Assembly (NCBI GenBank): GCA_002311655.1
Contig: DBYZ01000010.1
Span: 62,001-126,000, forward strand
From: Bacteroidales bacterium UBA1173
GTDB taxonomy: Bacteria > Bacteroidota > Bacteroidia > Bacteroidales > F082
Direction: 5' to 3'
Length of the DNA: 64,000 nucleotides
Program-made: the position numbers and the translations under genes
Notes under the pieces: model-generated
Database searches by the model: none
The model's input: the letters and a program-made list of their open reading frames with translations, nothing else
Told to the model about the DNA's origin: nothing
In this document: positions 8,133-15,441 of the stretch, in pieces
Position numbering within the stretch: the stretch's first letter is position 1
How the letters are laid out: each line of letters begins with the position of its first letter

Positions 8133-9027
8133 CAACCCTCTCTTTCCCCCTGAAATCTTTGATAATTTCAATGTTTTTAAAACCTTTTGAATGGCATAAT
8201 TCTGCTGTCTCCTTGCCGAATTTTTCATTGATTTCAAACCATATTTGGCCATTGGGTTTCAACGCCTTTTGTGCAAATTCTAGTATTTTTCTGTAGAAAA
8301 TCAATGGGTCGCTGTCGGGAACAAATAGTGCTGTGGAAGGCTCGTGCTCTAACACATTGGCACGTATCTCGGATTTCTCACTTTCACAAACGTAAGGTGG
8401 GTTGCTGACGATAATATCAAATTGATTATCAATCAAATTTGGATTTTGTGGCTCCAAAATGTCATCCAGCACAAAATGCACCTTAACCCCATTGTTTTCG
8501 GCGTTCTTTCTTGCCACCTCAATGGCCTTTTCAGAAACGTCAACGGCGGTGACGTCGCTGTTTGGTATCAATTTCGCGAGGCTGATGGCAATACAACCCG
8601 AACCGGTGCCGATGTCAAGGATAGAAACATTTGCCGGAGATTTCTCCACTCCGCTTCGCTTCGGTCGAAATGACGAGAACTGATAACTGCTAACTGCTAA
8701 CTTTTCAACTAATTCCTGCGTCTCCGGCCTCGGAATCAGCACGTTCTCATTCACAAAAAACCGCATCCCGCAAAATTCCGTCTCACCTATAACATATTGC
8801 ACGGGCTTGTTTTTCAACAGCTCTTTCACCGCAAAATGTAATGTCAACAACTCCGATTCACTCAAACGCAGATCGGGCTCCAATGCCATCTTCACTCTGT
8901 CGATGTTGAAATAATGCTCCAACAAAATCATTATCAAAGCATTAGCCTCGTCGGAAGCGTAAATCGGCTCCAACTGGCTCGCATAATACTTGCGACAGTC
9001 CCGAACTGAATTTGATGAAAATTTCAC
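8107..9027 (-). CDS. prmC: Peptide chain release factor N5-glutamine methyltransferase, with a repeat-encoded insertion
   Basis: PrmC methylates the glutamine of the GGQ motif in release factors RF1 and RF2 using S-adenosylmethionine. Visible are the SAM-binding ILDIGTGSGCIAISLA (about residues 136-151) and the catalytic NPPY in VSNPPYVCES. The length is 306, slightly above the usual 280-290. The excess is a segment at about residues 110-131 (start LAVSSYQFSSFRPKRSG). It is translated from two repeat families, a 7-base tandem array (8678-8705) and the REP-like element (8639-8676). It sits between the N-terminal and methyltransferase domains, so the enzyme may tolerate it. The start is GTG at 9027, right behind a TATCTTTGC element. 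Confidence 0.93.
   Translation of the reverse strand: MKFSSNSVRDCRKYYASQLEPIYASDEANALIMILLEHYFNIDRVKMALEPDLRLSESELLTLHFAVKELLKNKPVQYVIGETEFCGMRFFVNENVLIPRPETQELVEKLAVSSYQFSSFRPKRSGVEKSPANVSILDIGTGSGCIAISLAKLIPNSDVTAVDVSEKAIEVARKNAENNGVKVHFVLDDILEPQNPNLIDNQFDIIVSNPPYVCESEKSEIRANVLEHEPSTALFVPDSDPLIFYRKILEFAQKALKPNGQIWFEINEKFGKETAELCHSKGFKNIEIIKDFRGKERVVRAQRQFS
8639..8705. repeat. REP-like element plus heptamer array inside prmC
   Basis: 8639-8676 carries GATTTCTCCACTCCGCTTCG followed by CTTCGGTCGAAATGACGAG, the inverse of the element at 5161-5198. 8678-8705 is AACTGAT-AACTGCT-AACTGCT-AACTTTT, four 7-base units. Both are read through in frame by prmC on the minus strand. Confidence 0.8.
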
Positions 9028-9030
9028 ACT

Positions 9031-9039
9031 GCAAAGATA
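9031..9039 (-). promoter_or_regulatory. -7 element of prmC
   Basis: On the minus strand TATCTTTGC ends at 9031, four bases before the GTG start codon at 9027. This is the same arrangement as at higB and predicts a nearly leaderless message. Confidence 0.55.
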
Positions 9040-9045
9040 TGAAAA

Positions 9046-9140
9046 AGTCTTTAGTCTCTAGTCTTTAGTCATTAGTTTTTAGTCTTTAGTTTGTGTAAAT
9101 TTTAATACTAAAGTCTAAAGACTAGTGACTAAAGACTAAA
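9046..9140. repeat. Mirror-image pair of 7-base tandem arrays between prmC and yigZ
   Basis: 9046-9090 is six to seven units of AGTCTTT with variants AGTCTCT, AGTCATT and AGTTTTT. 9108-9140 is the inverse family (ACTAAAG, TCTAAAG, ACTAGTG, ACTAAAG). The two arrays could pair as a long hairpin across a 17-base centre. Each lies directly upstream of a -7 element, one for each divergent gene. Confidence 0.85.
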
Positions 9141-9146
9141 AATTAT

Positions 9147-9154
9147 TATCTTTG
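9147..9154 (+). promoter_or_regulatory. -7 element of the yigZ-type gene
   Basis: TATCTTTG lies 15 bases before the preferred GTG start at 9170. A possible TTG start at 9152 falls inside this element and is therefore rejected. Confidence 0.6.
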
Positions 9155-9169
9155 CAAAAAAATTCAACG

Positions 9170-9784
9170 GTGTTGTTTGAGGATTCATATAAAATAGTTA
9201 CGTCGAAAGGCGAGGGGCTATACAAAGAAAAAGGCTCCAAGTTCATCGCGGAGGCGTTTCCTGTGCATTCGGAGGCGGAGGTCAAAGAACATGTCGCCGA
9301 AATCCGTAAGCGTTATTTTGATGCGAAACATCACTGCTACGCCTTTATGATTGGTCCCGACAAGGCGTGTTACCGCTCGAGCGACGACGGCGAGCCTTCC
9401 GGCACCGCAGGCAAACCTATCCTCAACCAGATCCTCTCAAAAGACGTCACAAATGTGTGCGTCGTCGTGACACGATACTTCGGCGGACAACTGCTGGGCG
9501 TGCCTGGACTAATCAACGCCTACAAAACCTCCGCGCGCGAAGCTCTCGACAACTGCACCATTGTTGAAAAAACCATCGACGAGGTCTACTCGCTCGAGTT
9601 CGACTACCCGCTCCTCAACGAGGTGATGCGCATCCTCAAAGACGAAAATCTTGAACAACAGAACCCAAAATTCGAGATGAATTGTTACCTCGAAATATCA
9701 ATAAGACAAAGCGATTCCGACAGAATTGTTGAAAAACTGAAGCGTCTCTACGGAGTGACTGTGAAATACCTTAAAACCGTTTAA
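9170..9784 (+). CDS. YigZ/IMPACT family protein
   Basis: This protein of about 204 residues belongs to the UPF0029/IMPACT family, whose bacterial members are called YigZ. The family signature is clear: KEKGSKFIAEAFPV, KRYFDAKHHCYAF, SSDDGEPSGTAGKPIL and VVVTRYFGGQLLGVPGLINA. The C-terminal 75 residues match the DUF1949 ferredoxin-like domain. The molecular role is unsettled, with links to translation stress proposed for eukaryotic relatives. The start is taken as GTG 9170 (TTG 9173 is equally possible), since the longer frame begins within the promoter. It is transcribed divergently from prmC. Confidence 0.9.
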   Translation: MLFEDSYKIVTSKGEGLYKEKGSKFIAEAFPVHSEAEVKEHVAEIRKRYFDAKHHCYAFMIGPDKACYRSSDDGEPSGTAGKPILNQILSKDVTNVCVVVTRYFGGQLLGVPGLINAYKTSAREALDNCTIVEKTIDEVYSLEFDYPLLNEVMRILKDENLEQQNPKFEMNCYLEISIRQSDSDRIVEKLKRLYGVTVKYLKTV

Positions 9785-9969
9785 AATCAGTAATTTACGG
9801 CAATTTTGCCCCCGTTTTTGGTGATTTCCTCGTAATTTATACCAAAAAAAATTAATAATCAATACAAAAAAAATATTTTTATTAACTTTTTTATGTTGAT
9901 ATTTGTAAAGTCGTTTTGATGAAAAAACGAGCAACGTAATCTATTGATTGTTATACTTTTAAAATTTTG

Positions 9970-11406
9970 ATGAACAGAAATTTGTATGAAATATGGGATG
10001 AATGCCTCGCGATGATCCGTGAGAACGTTCCGCCGCAAGCTTTCTCGACTTGGTTCGAGCCGATTAAGCCTGTCGACTTCAGGAACGGTCTGCTCACCAT
10101 CCAGGTGCCGTCCGATTTCTTCTACGAATATCTGGAAACACGCTTCATCAAGGTGATAAAAGCCACCATCCGCAAAGTGCTCGGTCCGGAAGGAAAACTC
10201 GAATATTCCATCATGATGGACAACAACGAGAACAAGCCTGTGGTGGTGAAACAACCTTCAATGGATCGCTCCAACACCAAGAATCCGCCGAAACAGATTC
10301 AGATTGATTTCGACAATGCCGAGACAAAAATTCCTAATCCTTTTGTGCTTCCAGGCATCAAAAAAATCAATATCGAGTCGAACCTCAACGAAAACTACTG
10401 CATGGAGAATTTCGTGGTCGGCGAATGCAACCGTGTGGCTTACGAAGCTGGTCAGGCAATAGCGAAAAACCCCGGCAGAACCTCGTTCAACCCGATGTTC
10501 GTGTTCAGCCCTACGGGAATGGGAAAAACGCATATTTGCCAGGCTATCGGCCTTGAAACAAAGAAACATCATCCTGAACTGACAGTGCTTTACGTCAACG
10601 CGGAGCAGTTCCTCATGCAGTTCCAGGCATCGTGCCGCAACAACAGTTCCAAGAGCAGCCGCGACGACTTTGTGCATTTCTACCAAATGATAGACGTGCT
10701 CATCATCGACGATATCCAGTATCTCTCGGGCAAACCGAAGACCCAGGACACCTTGTTCCATATCTTCAACCACCTGCAACAGACGGGAAAACAGCTGATT
10801 TTCACCTGTGACAAGCCCCCTGCGGAAATCAAAGACATGGAACAGAGGCTCATCTCCCGTTTCAAATGGGGCCTCTCTGCCGAGATGTCGATGCCTGACG
10901 TGGAGACACGCCGCAACATCCTGAAACGCAAGGCTTACAACGAAGGTGTGGAATTGCCTGAAGACGTGGTGAACTATATCGCGGAGAATATCAAGACCAA
11001 CGTGCGCGAGATGGAAGGATTCCTCATCTCCCTCATCGCCCAGTCGTCGCTCAACCGCAAGTCGATAACAATCTCCCTCGCCAAACAGATGGTGGAACGT
11101 TTCGTGAATAACTCAAACCGCGAAATAACAATAAGTTACATCATAAGCTCGGTGTGCGAGGAGATGGGTACCTCGCAGGCTGATTTCTTTACCTCAACAA
11201 GAAAACGCAACGTTGTGCAGGCACGACAGCTCTCTATGTACTTCGCCAAGAAATACACCAAGGCATCACTTATCCTCATCGGCGAACAGTGCGGAGGCAA
11301 AGACCATGCCACCGTCATCCACTCGCTGAAAACGGTAACCAACCTTCTTGATACCGATAAACAGTTCCGCGCAATCGCTGACAAGATTGAGCAGAATCTT
11401 CAATAA
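9970..11406 (+). CDS. dnaA: Chromosomal replication initiator DnaA
   Basis: DnaA binds DnaA boxes at oriC and melts the origin. It has 478 residues from the ATG at 9970; a TTG three bases earlier is ignored. Domain I is about 1-85 (WDECLAMIRENVPPQAFSTW), a linker follows, then the AAA+ domain with Walker A SPTGMGKT (180-187) and Walker B VLIIDDIQ (243-250). The C-terminal DNA-binding helix-turn-helix carries GGKDHATVIHSLK. The first Walker A position is Ser rather than the usual Gly. No cluster of DnaA boxes is visible upstream, so an adjacent origin is not supported. The rsmI-type gene follows after 6 bases. Confidence 0.97.
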   Translation: MNRNLYEIWDECLAMIRENVPPQAFSTWFEPIKPVDFRNGLLTIQVPSDFFYEYLETRFIKVIKATIRKVLGPEGKLEYSIMMDNNENKPVVVKQPSMDRSNTKNPPKQIQIDFDNAETKIPNPFVLPGIKKINIESNLNENYCMENFVVGECNRVAYEAGQAIAKNPGRTSFNPMFVFSPTGMGKTHICQAIGLETKKHHPELTVLYVNAEQFLMQFQASCRNNSSKSSRDDFVHFYQMIDVLIIDDIQYLSGKPKTQDTLFHIFNHLQQTGKQLIFTCDKPPAEIKDMEQRLISRFKWGLSAEMSMPDVETRRNILKRKAYNEGVELPEDVVNYIAENIKTNVREMEGFLISLIAQSSLNRKSITISLAKQMVERFVNNSNREITISYIISSVCEEMGTSQADFFTSTRKRNVVQARQLSMYFAKKYTKASLILIGEQCGGKDHATVIHSLKTVTNLLDTDKQFRAIADKIEQNLQ

Positions 11407-11412
11407 ATAATT

Positions 11413-12153
11413 ATGAATCAACAACTTGGGAAATTGTATCTCCTCCCTGCATTGCTTGGAGCCACCTCGGCGGAACAAGTGATTCCGGCAGGAACCCTCG
11501 ATATTGTGCGCACACTGCGTTTCTTCGTGGTCGAAAATGTCCGCACCGCACGCCGCATGCTCAGCAAAATGCACATGCCTTGCCCTATCGATGAACTCGA
11601 ATTCGTGGAACTCGACAAACATAACCCGCAAAATCCCGATTTGCTGACTTATCTGGGCAAAGCTCTCGACGGACAGGACATCGGACTGATGTCGGAGGCT
11701 GGAACGCCTTGCGTCGCCGACCCGGGCGCTCTCATCGTGGAACTCGCTCATCAGGCGGGAATACAAGTGGTGCCGCTCACTGGCCCCAACGCCATGATAC
11801 TCGCACTTATGGCTTCGGGATTTAACGGACAGTCGTTCTGTTTCCACGGATATCTGCCGATAAAGAATCCTGAACGCGTTCAGAAAATTAAATCGCTGGA
11901 ACGCCAGTCGCTCGCCAACGACGAGACAGAGCTTTTCATCGAGACGCCTTTCCGCAACAACGCCATAATCGACGAACTGGTGAAAAACTGCCATCCTGCC
12001 ACCATGCTCTGCGTGGCGTCGAACATCACCATGGACGACGAGAAGATCGTGAGCAAGCCTATCTCCGATTGGAAAAAAATAAAAGAATACGACTGGAATA
12101 AAAAACCAGCCGTATTCTTGATCTATTGTCCTAAATTCCGAAAGAAATACTGA
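11413..12153 (+). CDS. SAM-dependent methyltransferase, RsmI/tetrapyrrole-methylase family
   Basis: This 246-residue protein has the tetrapyrrole methylase fold used by RsmI, which 2'-O-methylates C1402 of 16S rRNA. Recognisable blocks are LYLLPALLGATS at the start, DIGLMSEAGTPCVADPGA (SAM-binding loop region), VVPLTGPNAMILALMASG and FCFHGYLPIK. It resembles the shorter Bacteroidota paralogue of RsmI and lacks the full C-terminal domain. The precise target is therefore uncertain and no gene symbol is given. It begins 6 bases after dnaA, probably in the same transcript, and its stop abuts the stop of the convergent T9SS gene with no spacer. Confidence 0.85.
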   Translation: MNQQLGKLYLLPALLGATSAEQVIPAGTLDIVRTLRFFVVENVRTARRMLSKMHMPCPIDELEFVELDKHNPQNPDLLTYLGKALDGQDIGLMSEAGTPCVADPGALIVELAHQAGIQVVPLTGPNAMILALMASGFNGQSFCFHGYLPIKNPERVQKIKSLERQSLANDETELFIETPFRNNAIIDELVKNCHPATMLCVASNITMDDEKIVSKPISDWKKIKEYDWNKKPAVFLIYCPKFRKKY

Positions 12154-13728
12154 TTATTTCTTCACGAAACGTTTTGTCTGAACCATTCCGTCTGATGTGA
12201 GTGTCACGAAGTAAGTTCCAGCAGGAATCTCGCTTAAGTTGATCTCAAATGATTTTGCATCGACAGGTTTGCTGACAATCATAGCACCAGTGATGGTGTA
12301 GATATCATATTGATTGACAACGAGTTCGCTTTCAACCATGAGTTTCTCGCTTGCAGGGTTAGGATAAACTGTAACCATGCTGATGCTGTTTTCGTCAACG
12401 CTTACAAACGGATCGTAAACTCTGTAAAGCATGATGTCGTCGACGTTGATTGAGAACTGGTTGGTGCAGTTGAAGTGGACGATCGACACGAAGATGTCCT
12501 GTCCCTGATATGCTCTCAAGTCGATGTTGAAGTCATACCACTCGCCGACTGTCTTTGCTGTGAGGTCTGATTCCCAAACAATCTCGAAATCCTCAGCTAC
12601 GAGGCCGTCTGTTGTTGAAACAGCCACGCCGAAGTGCTCGCTTGGATGCAACTGATCCTGTGCCTGAGCCTTGAAGGTAATCTGCTCGCAATCGAGTTTA
12701 TAAGGAGTTACGATGTAGTTTTCAGGAGTAAGGACTGTCTGTGTCCAGTCGTCGAACGATGCTGATGTGACGCAGTGTGTGTTGCCAGGAACTGCGTAGA
12801 TCTCTCTCATTTCCCAGTTGAAGCCGTCGCCGTCGCCGTCGATGGTGTTCCAGCGCATGATGCCGTCTTCGAAATCGAAGAAGATGTTGCCCTCAGGTGG
12901 GGTAGGAGTCACTGGAGTGTATTCGCCGAGAGCGTAGATACCGATGAGGTTAGGGCTCTTGTCGACATCGCCGAAGAAATACTGTGAGCCGTCGACAGCA
13001 CCGATGAATGCGCCACCTGCTGAGCATGCAGCACCCCAGCCAGGAGTGACTGAGAAGTCGAAGATGTAGTTAGGAGCCATGACGTCTGTGTCGATGTTGT
13101 AGTCGAACACGTGGGCTGTGAAACCTTCAACTGCGAACAGAAGGAGGTGATGAGCGCCGTCTTCATCAGTGAAATAACCTGTTCCGTGAACTGTGTGACC
13201 GCCGAGATTGGCTGCTGTTGCTGTTTGAAGCACCTGTCCGCTGCGGCTCACGAGCTTGAGGTCGAGGTGGAGGTTAGGGCTGCTGCCTGTGGCTCTCTCG
13301 CCAACCCAGAAAGCGTCGTTTACAGGGTCGTAGGTGCAAGTGCCGAGCTCATCAAATGATGTGTTGATGCAGTTTGATGTGACCAATGACTTGTTGTGGA
13401 GGTCATAGCACCAGATTGTGCCTGAATGAGCGTCGCAGCCATAGAAATACTGGCCGTCGAAGGTCATGTCACGCATGTAGTTGTCAGAGTTGCCGACACC
13501 TGGCACGTCGAATTCGTCGAGGAGGTTGCCTTCCAAGTCATACTTGTAGAACATCGAGAGCACTGTAGATGACTTGCCCCAAGCACTGGTGTAGATGTGC
13601 TCGCCATCGTAAACGACACCGTGCTGACGTCCTGTCGAAGTTGCGAAAGAATTAACGAAGTTCCAATCTTGGGCGTTTGCAGCTGCTAAGCAGAAAACAG
13701 ACGCGAAAAGTAAAAATAATCTCTTCAT
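12154..13728 (-). CDS. T9SS-exported adhesin-like protein with choice-of-anchor J domain
   Basis: This 524-residue secreted protein starts with a signal peptide (MKRLFLLFASVFCLAAANA). Residues about 20-270 look like a repeated-blade region (QYFYGCDAHSGTIWCYDL, DPVNDAFWVGER) that may form a propeller. About 285-430 is a cleaved-adhesin/choice-of-anchor J beta-sandwich (FFDFEDGIMRWNTIDGDGDG through FSINVDDIMLYR). The last 75 residues are a type A T9SS sorting domain (VYPNPASEKLMVES, GTYFVTLTSDGM, RFVKK). It should be exported by Sec, then passed through the outer membrane and attached to the surface. A TAATTTTG -7 element lies at 13762-13769 on this strand. Confidence 0.9.
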   Translation of the reverse strand: MKRLFLLFASVFCLAAANAQDWNFVNSFATSTGRQHGVVYDGEHIYTSAWGKSSTVLSMFYKYDLEGNLLDEFDVPGVGNSDNYMRDMTFDGQYFYGCDAHSGTIWCYDLHNKSLVTSNCINTSFDELGTCTYDPVNDAFWVGERATGSSPNLHLDLKLVSRSGQVLQTATAANLGGHTVHGTGYFTDEDGAHHLLLFAVEGFTAHVFDYNIDTDVMAPNYIFDFSVTPGWGAACSAGGAFIGAVDGSQYFFGDVDKSPNLIGIYALGEYTPVTPTPPEGNIFFDFEDGIMRWNTIDGDGDGFNWEMREIYAVPGNTHCVTSASFDDWTQTVLTPENYIVTPYKLDCEQITFKAQAQDQLHPSEHFGVAVSTTDGLVAEDFEIVWESDLTAKTVGEWYDFNIDLRAYQGQDIFVSIVHFNCTNQFSINVDDIMLYRVYDPFVSVDENSISMVTVYPNPASEKLMVESELVVNQYDIYTITGAMIVSKPVDAKSFEINLSEIPAGTYFVTLTSDGMVQTKRFVKK

Positions 13729-13813
13729 TTTTTAATCAGTTTTATGTTTTAAGAATTTTTGCAAAATTACAAAAAATTTTTGAATCCCAGCCTCAAATTC
13801 CGAAAATAATTGA

Positions 13814-13858
13814 AAAAAGCCAACCTTTAAAGATTGGCTCTAATATAACTGTTAACTT
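13814..13858. repeat. 45-base hairpin repeat, copy 1 (left side of the ORF6N gene)
   Basis: AAAAAAGCCAACC, a short loop, GATTGGCTC, then TAATATAACTGTTAACTT. A near-identical copy lies at 15083-15129. Read on the minus strand, the GCCAATC/GGTTGGC stem followed by T-run looks like a terminator. Confidence 0.75.
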
Positions 13859-13894
13859 TTTTCAAAAACCGGCTGCGCGATTGAAAAAATGTTA

Positions 13895-13902
13895 TATCTT
13901 TG
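13895..13902 (+). promoter_or_regulatory. -7 element of the ORF6N-domain gene
   Basis: TATCTTTG is followed by about 110 bases of leader before the ATG at 14017. The leader contains no obvious hairpin with a T-run. Confidence 0.55.
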
Positions 13903-14016
13903 CTTCCGAATAGAAACCGAAAGAACATCGTAAGACATTATTGGACAATCAGGGGAAACCATTGAGTGAGATGGCGTGGTTAGTTATTATTATTGGTTAT
14001 TAAAAAAATTAGTGCT

Positions 14017-14985
14017 ATGGCAGACAACGATTTAATGATTTACGATGAAAACGATTTGAAGTCGAAGATTTACATAATAAGAGGTGTTCAGGTGATGCTG
14101 GATTTCGATCTGGCGAAGATTTATGGTTATTCAACAATGCGGTTCAATGAGCAGGTTAAAAACAATATCGAACGTTTTGATGACGATTTCCGATTTCAAC
14201 TTACTGATTTTGAATTTAAAAACTTGATATCGAAATTTTCGATATCAAGATGGGGTGGTACCAGAAAGTGTCCTTATGCCTTTACAGAATTGGGGATTTA
14301 TTCTCTTATGACGGTGCTTAAAGGCGATCTCGCAGTAACTCAAAGTAAGAAGTTATTGCGATTATTCAAAAAGTTGAAAGATTTTGCCATTCAAATTCAG
14401 AACGTTTTGCCAAATGCTGAAATCCAAACTCTTGCACTTCAAACTCAAAACAACACCGAAGACATCCGTCAAATCAAACAGCAGATGGTGACACATGATG
14501 AACTTTCCGCTGTTATAAAAGAATTCACCGATCCCAATATCAAAAAAGATTATCTTTTCTTTAACGGCCAAACAGTTGAGGCTGATATAGCCTATTCTGA
14601 AATCTATTCTTACGCCAAGAAAACCATCCATATAATTGATAATTATATAGGTTTGAAAACCTTGGTTTTGCTGAAATCAGTTGTGAAAAACGTAAAAATC
14701 ACCATTTTTAGCGACAACATAAATCATAATCTTCATTCTACAGAGCTTGCAGATTTTCAAAACGAATATCCAAATGTCAATATAACATTGAAGGCCTTAG
14801 GTGGAACCTATCATGACCGATATATTTTTATTGATAGTGGCACTAAAAATGAGATGATATTTCATTGCGGTGGCTCCTCGAAAGACAGTGGAAAACGAGT
14901 CACTTCGATAACCAAAGTGGAAGATGTGGTGTTGTATAAGAATATTATTGACAATTTGCGGAACAATCCGATATTAATGTTGTAA
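14017..14985 (+). CDS. ORF6N-domain protein with a C-terminal PLD-like domain
   Basis: This 322-residue protein begins with an ORF6N domain (about 12-105: KIYIIRGVQVMLDFDLAKIY, RFDDDFRFQLTDFEF). That domain is common in phage and mobile elements and is thought to bind DNA. A helical linker (about 120-165) leads to a C-terminal module with YHDRYIFID and GGSSKDSGKR, which resembles the active-site half of phospholipase D-like nucleases (H-x-R in place of H-x-K). That assignment is by motif only. The ATG at 14017 is preferred over an upstream TTG at 13993. The gene stands alone between two copies of a 45-base repeat. Proteins of this layout are often called accessory or anti-phage genes, but no function is shown here. 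Confidence 0.82.
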   Translation: MADNDLMIYDENDLKSKIYIIRGVQVMLDFDLAKIYGYSTMRFNEQVKNNIERFDDDFRFQLTDFEFKNLISKFSISRWGGTRKCPYAFTELGIYSLMTVLKGDLAVTQSKKLLRLFKKLKDFAIQIQNVLPNAEIQTLALQTQNNTEDIRQIKQQMVTHDELSAVIKEFTDPNIKKDYLFFNGQTVEADIAYSEIYSYAKKTIHIIDNYIGLKTLVLLKSVVKNVKITIFSDNINHNLHSTELADFQNEYPNVNITLKALGGTYHDRYIFIDSGTKNEMIFHCGGSSKDSGKRVTSITKVEDVVLYKNIIDNLRNNPILML

Positions 14986-15082
14986 TCCAGAAATCCTTGC
15001 CAGCGACGGTTAACGGTTAATGGTGAAATGCAAATGAAAAATGCGAAAGGTTACAGAATGATGTAAGTGCTTGAAAAACAAT

Positions 15083-15129
15083 AAAAAAAGCCAACCCTCT
15101 CGGATTGGCCCTAATATAACTGTTAACTT
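15083..15129. repeat. 45-base hairpin repeat, copy 2; also terminator for the minus-strand operon
   Basis: AAAAAAAGCCAACC, loop, GGATTGGCC, then CTAATATAACTGTTAACTT. On the minus strand GGCCAATCC pairs with GGTTGGC and is followed by a T-run, placing a terminator 20 bases after the small PLGSG gene. It is the partner of 13814-13858. Confidence 0.75.
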
Positions 15130-15150
15130 CAAACTTCAAACTTCAAACTG
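15121..15150. repeat. Heptamer array (CTTCAAA)n
   Basis: Three units of CTTCAAA, framed by TGTTAA on both sides, abut the stop codon of the small gene at 15151. The same family recurs at 31562-31599, also abutting a stop codon. Confidence 0.75.
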
Positions 15151-15420
15151 TTAACTTCTTTTGCGTGCTACCGCGTATCCTGCGCCAAGAGTGGTGAGGA
15201 TGAGAAGGCCGGAGCCGAGAGGAGCTTCTTCACCATTGCCTTGAGCATAACCTTCAAATCCATGATTTGGGGCAATTATATCAACATTACCGGTACCAAC
15301 TCCTCTGTTGTTGTAATTGTCATTATTGAAATTATTGAACAACCCGTCGGTGCCGCGTTGTGCGCTGGCTGTCATGCCGATTGTCAAAACTATTGCGATT
15401 GCGAATAATATTTTTTTCAT
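15151..15420 (-). CDS. Small secreted protein with PLGSG C-terminal anchor-like tail (copy 1)
   Basis: This 89-residue protein has a signal peptide (MKKILFAIAIVLTIGMTASA, cut before QRG) and a short Asn/Gly-rich middle with TDGLFNNFNNDNYNNR. The tail is PLGSG, a hydrophobic run of about 15 residues (LLILTTLGAGYAVA) and a basic end RKRS. That layout recalls tripartite sorting tails such as LPXTG or PEP-CTERM, but PLGSG is not one known to me. It lies 21 bases downstream of the BspA-like gene in the same direction, so the two are probably one operon. A second copy (19701-20009) sits next to another surface protein. No family was recognised. Confidence 0.8.
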   Translation of the reverse strand: MKKILFAIAIVLTIGMTASAQRGTDGLFNNFNNDNYNNRGVGTGNVDIIAPNHGFEGYAQGNGEEAPLGSGLLILTTLGAGYAVARKRS

Positions 15421-15441
15421 AGTATATTTCCTCCTTATTTT

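Noticed and set aside
9046..9140. CRISPR array
   Set aside because: The repeated unit is only 7 bases with no spacers, so it is a simple tandem array.
9152..9169. TTG start of the yigZ-type gene
   Set aside because: It lies inside the TATCTTTG promoter element, so it cannot be in the transcript.
9785..9969. Replication origin next to dnaA
   Set aside because: The 185-base gap is AT-rich but shows no cluster of TTATCCACA-like boxes and no repeated 13-mers, so oriC is not supported here.
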